Assembly: GCF_030929495.1 (NCBI RefSeq)
Contig: NZ_JAVFWN010000001.1
Location: forward strand, 310,001 to 374,000
Source: Nocardioides sp. LHD-245
GTDB taxonomy: Bacteria; Actinomycetota; Actinomycetes; Propionibacteriales; Nocardioidaceae
Reading direction: 5' to 3'
DNA: 64,000 nucleotides
The notes beneath the pieces were generated by a model, which saw nothing but the letters and a program-made list of their open reading frames with translations, did no database searches and was not told the DNA's origin. Positions 18,227 through 30,008 of this stretch are shown one piece after another (position 1 is the first letter of the stretch; each line of letters starts with the position of its first letter). A program made the translations under genes and the position numbers.

Positions 18227-19306
18227 GTGAGTACCCGGGGGTTCCTGCTCAAGAGCATGGTCGCGGCGTTCGTCGTCTTCGTGCTGCTCAGCGGGGTGGT
18301 CGCGCTCGGCAAGCTGTTCGCCGGCCCGGACGACGACCCCGCACCCGCGACGAAGAAGGCGATCGCCGCCGTCACGGTCGAGGTCCTGGGCCTGCGCCCG
18401 ACCTCCTTCGAGGTCAACCCGCGCTACGACGTCGCGGACCCGCTCGGCGTGGAGATCCGGTTCCGCCCGCCGGGGGAGCGGGGCGACTCCCACTATCTGT
18501 ACGTCACGGTGGGGGAGACCGACGCCCGCGACGACGCGGAGTGCGGCGACACCCACGACTGCTCCGCGTGGAGCGACCACGGCGGCGGCTTCGTCCTGTC
18601 CTGGCAGGAGGAGGAGCCCGAGGAGGACCCGGGCATCCTCACGCTGGCGTTCGAGACCGCCGACGGCGAACGGCGCAGCGTGACCTACGCCGGCGCGCTG
18701 ATCGAGGGCGACCCTCGCGCCCAGGACCTGCCGCTGGACATCGACGACGACCTGGTCCGGCTGCTCACCGACGACCGGCTCTCCGCGACCACGACCCAGG
18801 AGATGGTCGACGCGGACCTGCCGAAGTGGCCCGAGGACGACACCCGCGGGGACCCGGTCCCGACGACACCCGAGGCCGTCGCGCAGTGGATGCTTGAGGA
18901 CGGCGTGAGCGAGCCGGAGGACGGCGGGCGACCGGCCGACACGACGGCGTACGGCGCGGGCGCGGTCGGCGCCGAGCTGACCTCCCCGGACCGCACGGTC
19001 ACCGTGGTGCTGGTGCCGCAGGACAGCCCGGCCGTGCCGACGTGCGGCGCGGAGTGGCACTGTGAGACCAGACGCGGCGTCGTGCGCGGCTGGCAGCCGG
19101 GCGCGGCGATCGCGATCCGGCGTACCGACGACGCGGTCGTGATCGCGACCGTCCGTTCGCCGCGGATCACCGCGCTGCCGCGCAACGGCCGTTTCGGCTC
19201 TCCCGGTGCCGACTACGAGTCCCTCGCCGTCGGCTACGCCGCGGACAACCTGGTCACGACGCGGGAGTTCGCCGAGGGCGTCGACCTGTCGTGGTTCCAG
19301 AGCTGA
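18227..19306 (+). CDS. Membrane-anchored protein of unknown function
   Basis: 359 residues. One N-terminal membrane helix (about 10-30, MVAAFVVFVLLSGVVALG) acts as signal anchor, so the rest is extracytoplasmic. The ectodomain is acidic (PEEDPG-type stretches) with two pairs of cysteines (CGDTHDC near 105; CGAEWHC near 265) that could form disulfides. No known domain was recognised. It starts 4 bp after the MetE-like gene and probably shares its transcript, though CAGGCT 6 nt before the GTG could be a weak private -10. Confidence 0.7.
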   Translation: MSTRGFLLKSMVAAFVVFVLLSGVVALGKLFAGPDDDPAPATKKAIAAVTVEVLGLRPTSFEVNPRYDVADPLGVEIRFRPPGERGDSHYLYVTVGETDARDDAECGDTHDCSAWSDHGGGFVLSWQEEEPEEDPGILTLAFETADGERRSVTYAGALIEGDPRAQDLPLDIDDDLVRLLTDDRLSATTTQEMVDADLPKWPEDDTRGDPVPTTPEAVAQWMLEDGVSEPEDGGRPADTTAYGAGAVGAELTSPDRTVTVVLVPQDSPAVPTCGAEWHCETRRGVVRGWQPGAAIAIRRTDDAVVIATVRSPRITALPRNGRFGSPGADYESLAVGYAADNLVTTREFAEGVDLSWFQS

Positions 19307-19357
19307 GCTCGGTGTTCAGATCGTTCGATCGAGCGGTTCGATCGCTCGGGAATGCGG

Positions 19358-19397
19358 AAAACCCCACCAAACCGATCGATCGAGCGGTTTGGTGGGG
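19358..19397 (-). terminator. Intrinsic terminator of the MFS transporter gene
   Basis: A perfect 13-bp stem (19362-19374 with 19385-19397) around a 10-nt loop is followed, on the minus strand, by TTTT (19361-19358). It lies 18 bp beyond the MFS stop. The convergent gene ends at 19306, and a smaller hairpin (CGAGCG 19330-19335 with CGCTCG 19343-19348) may serve it. Confidence 0.82.
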
Positions 19398-19414
19398 CCC
19401 TGGGCCGCCGGGGA

Positions 19415-20971
19415 TCAGCCCACGTGGACGCCCTCGGGCGCGTCGCCCGCGAGCTCGGTGTGCTTGACGTTGAGCAGCAGCCAGATGACCAGGGACGCGC
19501 CCCAGATCATGAACGCGCCCACGAGGAAGGCATGGGTCGCGCCGTCGGCGAACGCCGCGCCCGCGTTGAGCGGGTCGTTGGGGTTGTCCGCCATCAGGCC
19601 GCCGAGCTTCTCGGTCGTGTAATGCGAGGCGACAGCCGAGAGGGTCGCGAGCCCGAGCGCGCCGCCGACCTGCTGCATGGTGTTGAGCACGCCGGAGCCG
19701 ATGCCGGCGTCCTGGGTGCGCACGCCGTGCACCGCGGTCAGCGTCATCGGCACGAAGGTCAGGCCCATGCCGAGTGACATCAGGACGACGAACGGCGCGA
19801 TGTCGGTCCAGTAGCTCTCCTGGCCGAACTCCAGGCGCGAGAACATGAAGAGCGCGAACCCGGCGAGGATGGTGCCGGTGCCGGCGAGGAAGCGTGGGTC
19901 GACCTTGGAGGCGAGCTTCGAGGACAGCGTCGCGCCGAACACCATGCCGACCGCGAAGGGCAGGAACGCGAAGCCGGTCTTGAGCGGTGAGTAGCCCATG
20001 ATGTTCTGGACGTAGAGGGAGAGGAAGAAGAACATCGCGAACATCGCGGCCGGGGTCACCATCATGGCCACGAACGCCACCGCGCGGGTCCGGCTGGCGA
20101 AGATCGACAGCGGCATGAGCGGGTGCTTGATCCGGGTCTCGATGAGGACGAACGCGATCAGGGCGACGACACCGACGACCATCGCGGTGACGGCGAGCGG
20201 GTCGCCCCAGCCGTAGCTGGTGCCGTGCGGGTTGGCGGCCGTGACGGTGCCGGGGTCGACGTTGCTGGTGCGGGTGATGCCGTAGACCAGGGCCAGCAGG
20301 CCGCCGGTGCCGAGGACGGCGCCGGGCAGATCGAGGGTGCCGGCGTGGTGGTCGGTGTCGGGCAGCAGCCGGGGCGCGAAGTACGCCGCCGCGAGGCCGA
20401 TCGGGACGTTGATGAGGAAGGTCAGCCGCCAGCCCCAGCCGGGGTCGAGGTCGGTCAGCCAGCCGCCGAGCACCAGGCCGATCGCGGCGCCGATGCCGGA
20501 CATCGCGGCGAACACGGAGAAGGCGCGGTTGCGGGCCGGCCCGGCCGGGAAGGTCGTCGTGATCAGGGCCAGCGCGGTCGGCGACGCGAGGGCGGCGCCG
20601 AGGCCCTGCAGGCCTCGCGAGCCGAGCAGCATGGCCTCGTTCTGGGCGATGCCGCCCAGCGCCGAGGCGACCGCGAACAGGGCGACACCGGCCATGAACA
20701 CCCGGCGACGGCCGTACAGGTCGCCGAGGCGGCCGCCGAGCAGCAGCAGGCCGCCGAAGGCCAGGGCGTACCCGGTGACGACCCACGACAGGTTCGACGG
20801 GTCGATCGAGAGGTCGGTGCCGATGTAGGGCAGCGCGATGTTGGCGATGGTGCTGTCGAGCACCACCATCAGCTGCGCCACGCAGATCAGGACGAGCGCC
20901 CAGCCGGCATGCTTCACGGCGGGCGCGGCCTGCTCCTTCTCGGGCAGGTCGGAGGCGGTCATTTCGGCCAC
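19415..20971 (-). CDS. MFS drug efflux transporter, DHA2 (14-TMS) family
   Basis: 518 residues with about 14 hydrophobic segments. The DHA2 signature LDSTIANIALP in helix 1, motif A GGRLGDLYGRRRVF and motif C-like GIGAAIGLVLGG are present, as in EmrB/QacA-type proton antiporters that export drugs or toxic metabolites. The GTG at 20971 has AAGGA upstream; an ATG three codons in is a possible alternative. It follows a tetR gene by 43 bp and is almost certainly repressed by it. The substrate is unknown. Confidence 0.92.
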   Translation of the reverse strand: MAEMTASDLPEKEQAAPAVKHAGWALVLICVAQLMVVLDSTIANIALPYIGTDLSIDPSNLSWVVTGYALAFGGLLLLGGRLGDLYGRRRVFMAGVALFAVASALGGIAQNEAMLLGSRGLQGLGAALASPTALALITTTFPAGPARNRAFSVFAAMSGIGAAIGLVLGGWLTDLDPGWGWRLTFLINVPIGLAAAYFAPRLLPDTDHHAGTLDLPGAVLGTGGLLALVYGITRTSNVDPGTVTAANPHGTSYGWGDPLAVTAMVVGVVALIAFVLIETRIKHPLMPLSIFASRTRAVAFVAMMVTPAAMFAMFFFLSLYVQNIMGYSPLKTGFAFLPFAVGMVFGATLSSKLASKVDPRFLAGTGTILAGFALFMFSRLEFGQESYWTDIAPFVVLMSLGMGLTFVPMTLTAVHGVRTQDAGIGSGVLNTMQQVGGALGLATLSAVASHYTTEKLGGLMADNPNDPLNAGAAFADGATHAFLVGAFMIWGASLVIWLLLNVKHTELAGDAPEGVHVG

Positions 20972-21014
20972 AAGGGTTCCTTGAGTGTGAGGAGTTGGGT
21001 GGTGCGTGGAGAGG

Positions 21015-21620
21015 TCAGCCGCGAGTGGCTGCCGGGAGGATGACCTGGTCGACGACGCGGGCGATCAGGTCGGCGGTCGGCGGGTCGCCGAGGAGGAAGC
21101 CGCGGTGCAGCACGATGCCGGGCAGCGCCGCGGTGAGGATGTCCAGATCGATGTCGTCGCGCAGCTCGCCGCGATCGTGGGCGCGCTGGTAGACCTGCCG
21201 GCCCACCGCGACCTTCGGAGCGATGAAACGCTCCCGGAACGCCGCGGCGAACTCCGGGTCGCGTCCGATCGCGGTGACGACGCTGCCGAGGATCGCGGTC
21301 TGGTGCTGGTCGGTGAGGCCCCCGTGCCCGCAGAACATCGCGAGCAGGTCGCCGCGGAGGCTGCCGGTGTCGGGCGGGACCTCCACCGGCGTCTTCTGCG
21401 ACATGAGGGCGTCGATGACGAGCGGTGCCTTGCCGTCCCACTTGCGGTACAGCGTGGCCTTGGACGCCTTCGCCCGGGTGGCGACAGCGTCCATCGTGAG
21501 CCGGTCGTAGCCGACGTCCACGAGGACGTCGAGGGTGGCGTCGAGGATCTCCTGCTCGCGGTCTCCCTCGACCCGGGGTCGGGTCGGTGCTTCGGGGGAG
21601 CTCGGCTTGCGGGGGGACAC
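21015..21620 (-). CDS. TetR family transcriptional repressor
   Basis: 201 residues. The N-terminal helix-turn-helix (about 22-68) is typical: ILDATLDVLVDVGYDRLTMDAVATRAKASKATLYRKW. The ligand domain that follows resembles the TetR C-terminal type found beside efflux pumps. Two copies of a GAACG-N4-CGTTC operator lie 25-68 bp upstream, so autorepression and control of the downstream MFS gene are likely. A promoter-like TTGAAA / TCTGAT pair overlaps the nearer operator copy. The ligand is unknown. Confidence 0.92.
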   Translation of the reverse strand: MSPRKPSSPEAPTRPRVEGDREQEILDATLDVLVDVGYDRLTMDAVATRAKASKATLYRKWDGKAPLVIDALMSQKTPVEVPPDTGSLRGDLLAMFCGHGGLTDQHQTAILGSVVTAIGRDPEFAAAFRERFIAPKVAVGRQVYQRAHDRGELRDDIDLDILTAALPGIVLHRGFLLGDPPTADLIARVVDQVILPAATRG

Positions 21621-21644
21621 GGCGGCCTCCGGAATCAGATGGAA

Positions 21645-24386
<2,742 letters not shown>

Positions 24387-24395
24387 CGTGGGCGC

Positions 24396-24806
24396 ATGCT
24401 GACTCACACCAGACTCTCCTCGATCTTCGTGCTCGACCAGGACCAGGCCGTCGACTTCTACGTCGGTGTGCTCGGCATGGAGGTGCGCACCGATGCCGAT
24501 CTCGGGTTCATGCGCTGGCTCACCGTCGGCGTGCCGGGCGATCCCGATCGCGAGCTCCTCCTGGAGCGGCCCGGTCCGCCCTCGATGGACGACGCGACCG
24601 CGGGCCAGGTCCGCGACCTGCTGACCCGCGGCGCGGCAGGCGGCTGGGTCGCGCTCGCCACCGACGACGCCCAGGCGATGTACGACGACCTGGTCGCCAA
24701 GGGGGTGGACGTCACCGACGAGATCAGCGCCAAGGACTACGGCACCGACTTCGGCATCCGTGACCCGTTCGGCAACAGGATCCGCATCGGGCAGATGGCC
24801 GGCTGA
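24396..24806 (+). CDS. VOC family protein (glyoxalase/dioxygenase superfamily)
   Basis: 136 residues with two beta-alpha-beta-beta-beta modules: SSIFVLDQDQAVDFYVGVLGM at the start and GIRDPFGNRIRIGQ at the end. Metal-ligand positions of true glyoxalase I are not all clear, so the activity may be lyase, dioxygenase or binding only. The pairing with an AraC regulator suggests a response to a small toxic or antibiotic molecule, but this is inference. Confidence 0.85.
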   Translation: MLTHTRLSSIFVLDQDQAVDFYVGVLGMEVRTDADLGFMRWLTVGVPGDPDRELLLERPGPPSMDDATAGQVRDLLTRGAAGGWVALATDDAQAMYDDLVAKGVDVTDEISAKDYGTDFGIRDPFGNRIRIGQMAG

Positions 24807-24843
24807 GAGCGCCGGATCCGCCGTTTCGAGGCACACTGGCCCG

Positions 24844-25878
24844 GTGAGGTGGCTGCGTCGGGTCGTGCCGGTGGTCGTCCTGGCGTCTGCGGTCGCCGGG
24901 TGCTCCGACGGGGAGGATCCAGGCGCCGACCCGGTCCCGTCGCCACCTCGCCCGTCCGCCCCGAGCGGCGCCGCCGCCCCGAGCGAGGAGCCCGCCGGCG
25001 CCGTACCTCACCCGGTGTCGCTGCCGGCGCTCGCGCAGCGAGCCTTCGACGGCGGACGACTGCGCCTGGGTAAGGAGGTGGCACGGACCGGGCGGCACCG
25101 GCAGTACGCCGTCACCTATCGCAGCGGTGGCCTGACGGTCTCGGGCCGACTGGCGGTGCCGGACGGGCCGGGACCGTTCCCGGCGGTCGTGCTCGCCCAC
25201 GGGTACATCGATCCCGCCGTCTACGTCAACGGGCAGGGGATGACCCGGGAGCGGTCCTGGTTCGGAGACCACGGGTACGTCGCGCTGCATGTCGACTACC
25301 GCGGCCACGCCGGCTCGGACGCCGACCCGAGCGACGGTCTCGACATGCGGCTGGGCTACACCGAGGACGTGGTCAACGCGGTTGTCGCGCTCCGTGCCTG
25401 GGACGGCCCCGTCGACGATGACCGGGTCGCCCTGGTGGGGCGGTCGATGGGCGGCGGCGTCGTCTACAACGCACTCGCCGTGCAGCCCGGCCTGGTCGAT
25501 GCGGCCGTGGTGTTCGCACCGGTGAGCTCCGACGCCGTCGACAACTTCGAGCGGTGGATCCGCCCCGACCCGGCGCGGGACGGGGCGTCCCGCCAGATCC
25601 TGCGACGCTACGGCGAGCCGGCCGCGGCGCCGTCGTTCTGGCAGGGCATCAGCGCCCGCACCTACTTCGGCGATGTCACGGAGCCGGTGCTCATCCATCA
25701 CGGCACCTCCGACGACTCCTGCCCGATCCGGTGGAGCCGGGTGACGACCCGACTGATGGAGCAGGCCGGTGTCGACGTGACGCTGCGGACCTACCCCGGC
25801 GAGGAGCACGCGTTCGGTCCGCAGTGGAGCCTGTCGATGGAGCGGACCGGGCGGTTCCTGCGGAGCCACCTCGCCTGA
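24844..25878 (+). CDS. Lipoprotein alpha/beta hydrolase (prolyl-oligopeptidase-like)
   Basis: 344 residues. A lipobox AVAGC puts the lipidated cysteine at Cys20, so the enzyme is anchored outside the membrane. After a Pro/Ser-rich linker the hydrolase domain shows AVVLAHGYI (oxyanion region), nucleophile Ser in GRSMGGG, Asp in HGTSDDSCP and His in GEEHAFG, a complete triad. It resembles S9-family peptidases and dienelactone-hydrolase-like esterases. The substrate is unknown. The GTG at 24844 is needed for the lipoprotein signal; CACACT 6 nt upstream may be a weak -10. It converges with the gene at 25881. Confidence 0.87.
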   Translation: MRWLRRVVPVVVLASAVAGCSDGEDPGADPVPSPPRPSAPSGAAAPSEEPAGAVPHPVSLPALAQRAFDGGRLRLGKEVARTGRHRQYAVTYRSGGLTVSGRLAVPDGPGPFPAVVLAHGYIDPAVYVNGQGMTRERSWFGDHGYVALHVDYRGHAGSDADPSDGLDMRLGYTEDVVNAVVALRAWDGPVDDDRVALVGRSMGGGVVYNALAVQPGLVDAAVVFAPVSSDAVDNFERWIRPDPARDGASRQILRRYGEPAAAPSFWQGISARTYFGDVTEPVLIHHGTSDDSCPIRWSRVTTRLMEQAGVDVTLRTYPGEEHAFGPQWSLSMERTGRFLRSHLA

Positions 25879-25880
25879 GG

Positions 25881-26312
25881 TCAGGCGAGCTCGCGCAGCC
25901 AGCGGTCGGCGGCGTCGGCGTCCGGCAGCCGGACGATCTCCAGGCCGGGATGCTCGAACGGGGCCGAGGCGACCCAGCCGAGGTCGGGAGCGCGGGCCTC
26001 GGAGCGGATCCGGCGCAGTGTCCGGCGTACCCGTCCGGCGAAGCCGGCCGCCTCCAGCTCGACCTGGAGGAGCAGCTCCGCCCGTCCGAGGAGCTGGGGA
26101 CGCGCCCACTCCTCGTCGGCGGTCGTCACCCAGCCGTCGAACGCGGCGAGCCGGGCCACCTCGGCCGGCCCGGACAGCTCGGCGAGCGGGACCAGCGGTA
26201 CGTCGAGGGCGGCCGCGAGCCTCGTCAGGTAGGCCGACAGCTGCTCGCCCGGAGAGCCGGCCACGACCACGCGCTGCGGGAGGCGGCGCGGAACGGGAGC
26301 GAGGGCGTGCAC
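25881..26312 (-). CDS. Kinase-like P-loop protein with degenerate Walker A
   Basis: 143 residues from the GTG at 26312. The layout matches small adenylate-kinase/topology-modulation (FlaR-like) proteins: RVVVAG strand, [20 protein letters not shown] with LLQVELE, then [12 protein letters not shown] and a final [15 protein letters not shown]. But the P-loop position reads [12 protein letters not shown] instead of the G-x-x-G-x-G-K-T/S pattern, so the catalytic lysine and the following Thr/Ser are gone. It is probably a non-catalytic pseudo-kinase. The start is chosen because a TAGAAT box lies exactly 7 nt before this GTG; an ATG at 26357 would overlap gatC. Confidence 0.72.
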   Translation of the reverse strand: MHALAPVPRRLPQRVVVAGSPGEQLSAYLTRLAAALDVPLVPLAELSGPAEVARLAAFDGWVTTADEEWARPQLLGRAELLLQVELEAAGFAGRVRRTLRRIRSEARAPDLGWVASAPFEHPGLEIVRLPDADAADRWLRELA

Positions 26313-26319
26313 CCGCCGG

Positions 26320-26348
26320 ATTCTAGGGTGGTCCCTGGCGCCTAGAAT
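26320..26348. promoter_or_regulatory. Divergent leaderless promoter pair for the pseudo-kinase gene and gatC
   Basis: Two TAGAAT hexamers point outward: on the minus strand at 26325-26320, then 7 nt and GTG (26312), and on the plus strand at 26343-26348, then 7 nt and ATG (26356). Only 17 bp separate the two boxes, so RNA polymerases at the two sites should compete. No -35 boxes match consensus. Confidence 0.68.
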
Positions 26349-26355
26349 CGCGGGC

Positions 26356-26655
26356 ATGTCTCAACTCACCCGCGACGAGGTGGCCCACCTGGCCGATCTC
26401 GCCCGGATCGACCTCGACGACGCCGAGCTGGACCACCTCGCCCCCCAGCTCAACGTGATCCTCGAGTCGGTCGCGTCCATCAGCGGTGTGGCCGGCGACG
26501 ACGTGCCGCCGACCTCGCACCCGATCCCGCTGACCAACGTCTTCCGCGACGACGTCGTCGTGCCCGGCCTGACGGCCGAGCAGGCGCTCTCCGGCGCGCC
26601 GGAGGCAGAGGAGCAGCGGTTCCGAGTCCCGCGGATCCTGGGGGACGAGCAGTGA
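26356..26655 (+). CDS. gatC: Asp-tRNA(Asn)/Glu-tRNA(Gln) amidotransferase subunit C
   Basis: 99 residues, typical. [17 protein letters not shown] at the N-terminus and a C-terminal segment ending FRVPRIL are family hallmarks. GatC stabilises the GatA-GatB complex that amidates misacylated Glu-tRNA(Gln) and Asp-tRNA(Asn). The ATG is 7 nt after TAGAAT, so the gatCAB transcript is probably leaderless. The stop overlaps the gatA GTG by 4 bp. Confidence 0.96.
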   Translation: MSQLTRDEVAHLADLARIDLDDAELDHLAPQLNVILESVASISGVAGDDVPPTSHPIPLTNVFRDDVVVPGLTAEQALSGAPEAEEQRFRVPRILGDEQ

Positions 26656-28178
26656 GCGAGCTGATCAAGAAGACCGCCGCCGAGCTGGCCGGCGCCCTGG
26701 CTGCCGGTGAGACCACCTCGGTCGAGCTGACCCGGGCGCACCTCGACCGGATCGCCGCCGTGGACGGCACCGCCGAGTCCGGCGTGCACGCCTTCCTCCA
26801 CGTCGACGCCGAGGGCGCGCTGGCGCAGGCGGCCGCGTCCGACGCACGCCGGGCCGCGGGCCAGAGCCGGCACCTGCTCGACGGCGTCCCGATCGCGGTC
26901 AAGGACGTGCTGGCCACGCAGGGCCTGCCCACGACGTGCGGCTCGAAGATCCTCGAGGGCTGGGTGCCGCCGTACGACGCCACGGTGGTGCGCCGGATCA
27001 AGGAGGCGGGTCTGCCGATCCTCGGCAAGACCAATATGGACGAGTTCGCGATGGGCTCCTCGACCGAGCACTCGGCGTACGGTCCGACCCGCAACCCGTG
27101 GGACCAGACCCGGATCCCGGGCGGCTCCGGTGGCGGCTCGGCCGCGGCCGTGGCGGCCTTCGAGGCGCCCCTGGCCCTCGGCACCGACACCGGCGGTTCG
27201 ATCCGCCAGCCCGGCGCCGTGACCGGCACGGTCGGCGTGAAGCCGACCTACGGCGGCGTCTCGCGCTACGGCCTGGTCGCGCTCGCCAACAGCCTCGACC
27301 AGGTCGGCCCGGTCACCCGGACCGTCCTCGACTCCGCGCTGCTGCACGAGCTGATCGCCGGCCACGACCCCCTCGACTCCACCTCCGTCGACGCCCCCGT
27401 CGGCTCCTATGTCGCGGCCGCGCGCGAAGGTGCGAAGGGCGACCTCGCGGGCCTGCGCGTCGGCGTGATCAAGGAGCTCGCCGGCGACGGCTGGCAGCCC
27501 GGCGTGATGGAGCGCTTCGCCGAGACGGTCGACCTGCTGAAGGAGCTGGGCGCCGAGGTCACCGAGGTGTCCTGCCCGACCTTCGTGCACGCCATGGCGA
27601 CCTACTACCTGATCCTGCCGGCGGAGTGCTCGTCCAACCTCGCCAAGTTCGACGCCATGCGCTACGGCCTGCGTGTCGTGCCCGAGGGCGACCCGTCGGC
27701 CGAGGCGGTCATGAAGGCCACCCGCGACGCCGGCTTCGGCGACGAGGTGAAGCGCCGGATCATGATCGGCACCTACGCCCTCTCGAGCGGCTACTACGAC
27801 GCCTACTACGGTCAGGCGCAGAAGGTCCGCACGCTCATCTCGCGCGACTTCGCGGCCGCCTTCGAGGGGGTCGACGTGTTGGTCTCCCCGACGTCGCCGA
27901 CGACGGCCTTCCCGCTGGGGGAGAAGCTCGACGACCCGCTGGCGATGTACCTGCAGGACCTCGCGACGATCCCGGCCAACCTGGCCGGCGTCCCGGGCAT
28001 CTCGGTCCCCGCCGGCCTCGCCGCCGAGGACGGGCTCCCGGTCGGCTTCCAGGTGCTGGCCCCGGCGCTCGCCGACGACCGGCTCTACCGGGTGGGTGCG
28101 GCCGTCGAGGCCGCGCTGACCCAGCGCTGGGGTGGTCCCATCCTCGGCGAGGCTCCGACGCTGGAGGGTCCGCGATGA
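26652..28178 (+). CDS. gatA: Asp-tRNA(Asn)/Glu-tRNA(Gln) amidotransferase subunit A
   Basis: 508 residues. Amidase-signature enzyme with the Ser-cisSer-Lys triad: catalytic Lys84 in PIAVKDVL, then [12 protein letters not shown] and [11 protein letters not shown] supplying the two serines. It hydrolyses glutamine and channels ammonia to GatB. It starts with a GTG overlapping gatC and ends with ATGA overlapping gatB, so the three subunits are translationally coupled. Confidence 0.97.
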   Translation: MSELIKKTAAELAGALAAGETTSVELTRAHLDRIAAVDGTAESGVHAFLHVDAEGALAQAAASDARRAAGQSRHLLDGVPIAVKDVLATQGLPTTCGSKILEGWVPPYDATVVRRIKEAGLPILGKTNMDEFAMGSSTEHSAYGPTRNPWDQTRIPGGSGGGSAAAVAAFEAPLALGTDTGGSIRQPGAVTGTVGVKPTYGGVSRYGLVALANSLDQVGPVTRTVLDSALLHELIAGHDPLDSTSVDAPVGSYVAAAREGAKGDLAGLRVGVIKELAGDGWQPGVMERFAETVDLLKELGAEVTEVSCPTFVHAMATYYLILPAECSSNLAKFDAMRYGLRVVPEGDPSAEAVMKATRDAGFGDEVKRRIMIGTYALSSGYYDAYYGQAQKVRTLISRDFAAAFEGVDVLVSPTSPTTAFPLGEKLDDPLAMYLQDLATIPANLAGVPGISVPAGLAAEDGLPVGFQVLAPALADDRLYRVGAAVEAALTQRWGGPILGEAPTLEGPR

Positions 28179-29686
28179 GCGAGACGCTGGTTCCGTTCGA
28201 CGAGGTCGTCGAGAGGTTCGACCCGGCCCTGGGCCTGGAGATCCACGTCGAGCTCAACACCAACACCAAGATGTTCTGCGGCTGCCCGGCCGTCTTCGGC
28301 GGCGAGCCCAACACGCAGGTCTGCCCGACCTGCCTGGGGCTGCCCGGCGCGATGCCGGTGGTCAACGGCAAGGCCGTCGAGTCGGCGATCCGGATCGGGC
28401 TCGCGCTCAACTGCGAGATCGCCGAGTGGTGCCGCTTCGCCCGGAAGAACTACTTCTACCCGGACATGCCGAAGAACTTCCAGACCTCCCAGTACGACGA
28501 GCCGATCGCCTTCGAGGGCTACCTCGACGTCACGGTGCCCGATGAGAACGGGGGCGAGGGCGAGACCTTCCGGATCGAGATCGAGCGCGCCCACATGGAG
28601 GAGGACACCGGCAAGTCCAGCCACGTCGGTGGCTCCGACGGCCGGATCCACGGCGCCGACTACTCGCTGGTCGACTACAACCGGGCCGGCATCCCCCTCA
28701 TCGAGATCGTCACCAAGCCGATCCTCGGCACGGGCGACAAGGCCCCGCTGGTCGCGAAGGCCTACGTGTCCGCCATCCGCGACCTGATCGTCGCGCTCGG
28801 CGTCTCCGACGCCCGGATGGACCAGGGCTCGATCCGAGCCGATGTCAACCTGTCGCTGGCGCCCAAGGGCTCCGGCGTCCTGGGCACACGGTCGGAGACC
28901 AAGAACGTCAACTCGCTGCGCTCCGTCGAGCGCGCGGTGCGCTTCGAGATGTCCCGGCACGCGGGCATCCTCGACGCCGGTGGGTCGGTCCTCCAAGAGA
29001 CCCGGCACTTCCACGAGAACGACGGGACCACCTCGTCGGGCCGCGAGAAGTCCGACGCCGAGGACTACCGCTACTTCCCCGAGCCCGACCTCGTCCCGGT
29101 CGCGCCGAGCCGTGAGTGGGTCGAGGAGCTGCGCGCGACGCTGCCCGAGAACCCGGCCGTGAAGCGCACCCGGCTGCAGGGGGAGTGGGGCTTCACCGAC
29201 CTCGAGATGCGCGACACCGTCGGTGCCGGTGCGCTCGACCTCGTCGAGCAGACCGTCGCGGCCGGCGCCGCCCCCCAGGCCGCGCGCAAGTGGTGGCTCA
29301 CCGAGCTCGCCCGGCGGGCCAACGACGCCGGCGTCGAGCTCACCGAGCTCGCCGTCACCCCGGCCCAGGTGGCCGCGGTGCAGGCGCTCGTCGACGCCAA
29401 GACGATCAACGACAAGCTGGCTCGCCAGGTCTTCGACGGCCTGCTCGCCGGCGAGGGCACGCCCGAGGAGATCATCGCCGCCCGCGGTCTGGCCGTCGTC
29501 TCCGACGAGGGTGCGCTGTCCGCGGCCGTCGACAAGGCGATCGCCGAGAACCCCGACATCGCCGACAAGATCCGCGACGGCAAGCTCGCCGCGGCGGGCG
29601 CCCTCATCGGCGCGGTGATGAAGGAGATGCGCGGCCAGGCCGACGCCGGCCGGGTCCGCGAGCTGGTGCTCGAGAAGCTCTCCTGA
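28175..29686 (+). CDS. gatB: Asp-tRNA(Asn)/Glu-tRNA(Gln) amidotransferase subunit B
   Basis: 503 residues. It opens with [12 protein letters not shown] and a four-cysteine zinc site (MFCGCP and [10 protein letters not shown]). The GatB kinase core follows, including [19 protein letters not shown] and HMEEDTGKS, then a C-terminal YqeY-like tRNA-binding domain (about 355-503). It phosphorylates the tRNA-linked Glu or Asp and transfers ammonia. The ATG at 28175 overlaps the gatA stop. Confidence 0.97.
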   Translation: MSETLVPFDEVVERFDPALGLEIHVELNTNTKMFCGCPAVFGGEPNTQVCPTCLGLPGAMPVVNGKAVESAIRIGLALNCEIAEWCRFARKNYFYPDMPKNFQTSQYDEPIAFEGYLDVTVPDENGGEGETFRIEIERAHMEEDTGKSSHVGGSDGRIHGADYSLVDYNRAGIPLIEIVTKPILGTGDKAPLVAKAYVSAIRDLIVALGVSDARMDQGSIRADVNLSLAPKGSGVLGTRSETKNVNSLRSVERAVRFEMSRHAGILDAGGSVLQETRHFHENDGTTSSGREKSDAEDYRYFPEPDLVPVAPSREWVEELRATLPENPAVKRTRLQGEWGFTDLEMRDTVGAGALDLVEQTVAAGAAPQAARKWWLTELARRANDAGVELTELAVTPAQVAAVQALVDAKTINDKLARQVFDGLLAGEGTPEEIIAARGLAVVSDEGALSAAVDKAIAENPDIADKIRDGKLAAAGALIGAVMKEMRGQADAGRVRELVLEKLS

Positions 29687-29703
29687 CGCCGGGCTCGCGT
29701 CAG

Positions 29704-29732
29704 GTGTGACACCGGTCATCCGGTGTTACACT
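29704..29732 (+). promoter_or_regulatory. Operator palindrome and -10 box of the toxin-antitoxin operon
   Basis: GTGTGACACCGG (29704-29715) and CCGGTGTTACAC (29720-29731) form a dyad with one mismatch and a 4-nt spacer. The right arm contains TACACT (29727-29732), a -10 box 6 nt before the ATG at 29739. A repressor bound here would block RNA polymerase, the usual autoregulation of type II toxin-antitoxin loci. The operon appears leaderless. Confidence 0.7.
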
Positions 29733-29738
29733 TGGCGC

Positions 29739-30008
29739 ATGCCCACCGTCCGCCCGCGCCACGCGATCACCGAGACCGACGCGGTCACCGCTGCGCTCGA
29801 GGCCGCGGCGCGCAAGTGGCCGGAGGACCGGGACCGGCCAGCGCGGCTGCTGGCTCACTTGGTCGAGGTCGGGTTCCACGCGATCGAGGTCGAGCTCGAC
29901 GAGAAGGCGCTCGCGCGGCGTCGGGCGCTGGAGCAACTCGCAGGTTCGCTGACGGGCGTCTATGAGCCGGGCTATCTCGATGCTCTGCGGGCTGAGTGGC
30001 CCGATTGA
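29739..30008 (+). CDS. Antitoxin of a PIN-domain toxin-antitoxin pair
   Basis: 89 residues, acidic and helical. No clear ribbon-helix-helix or AbrB motif is visible, although PTVRPRHAITETDAVTAALE could form the DNA-binding part. Identification rests on size, overlap with a PIN-domain gene and the operator-like palindrome upstream. The ATG at 29739 is 6 nt after TACACT; an in-frame ATG 33 nt earlier lies inside the operator and is less likely. It should neutralise the toxin and repress the operon. Confidence 0.75.
   Translation: MPTVRPRHAITETDAVTAALEAAARKWPEDRDRPARLLAHLVEVGFHAIEVELDEKALARRRALEQLAGSLTGVYEPGYLDALRAEWPD

Noticed and set aside
26936-29686. Possible GatA-GatB fusion suggested by a 916-codon open frame
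   Set aside because: The upstream part is an out-of-frame reading of gatA. gatB has its own ATG at 28175 overlapping the gatA stop.
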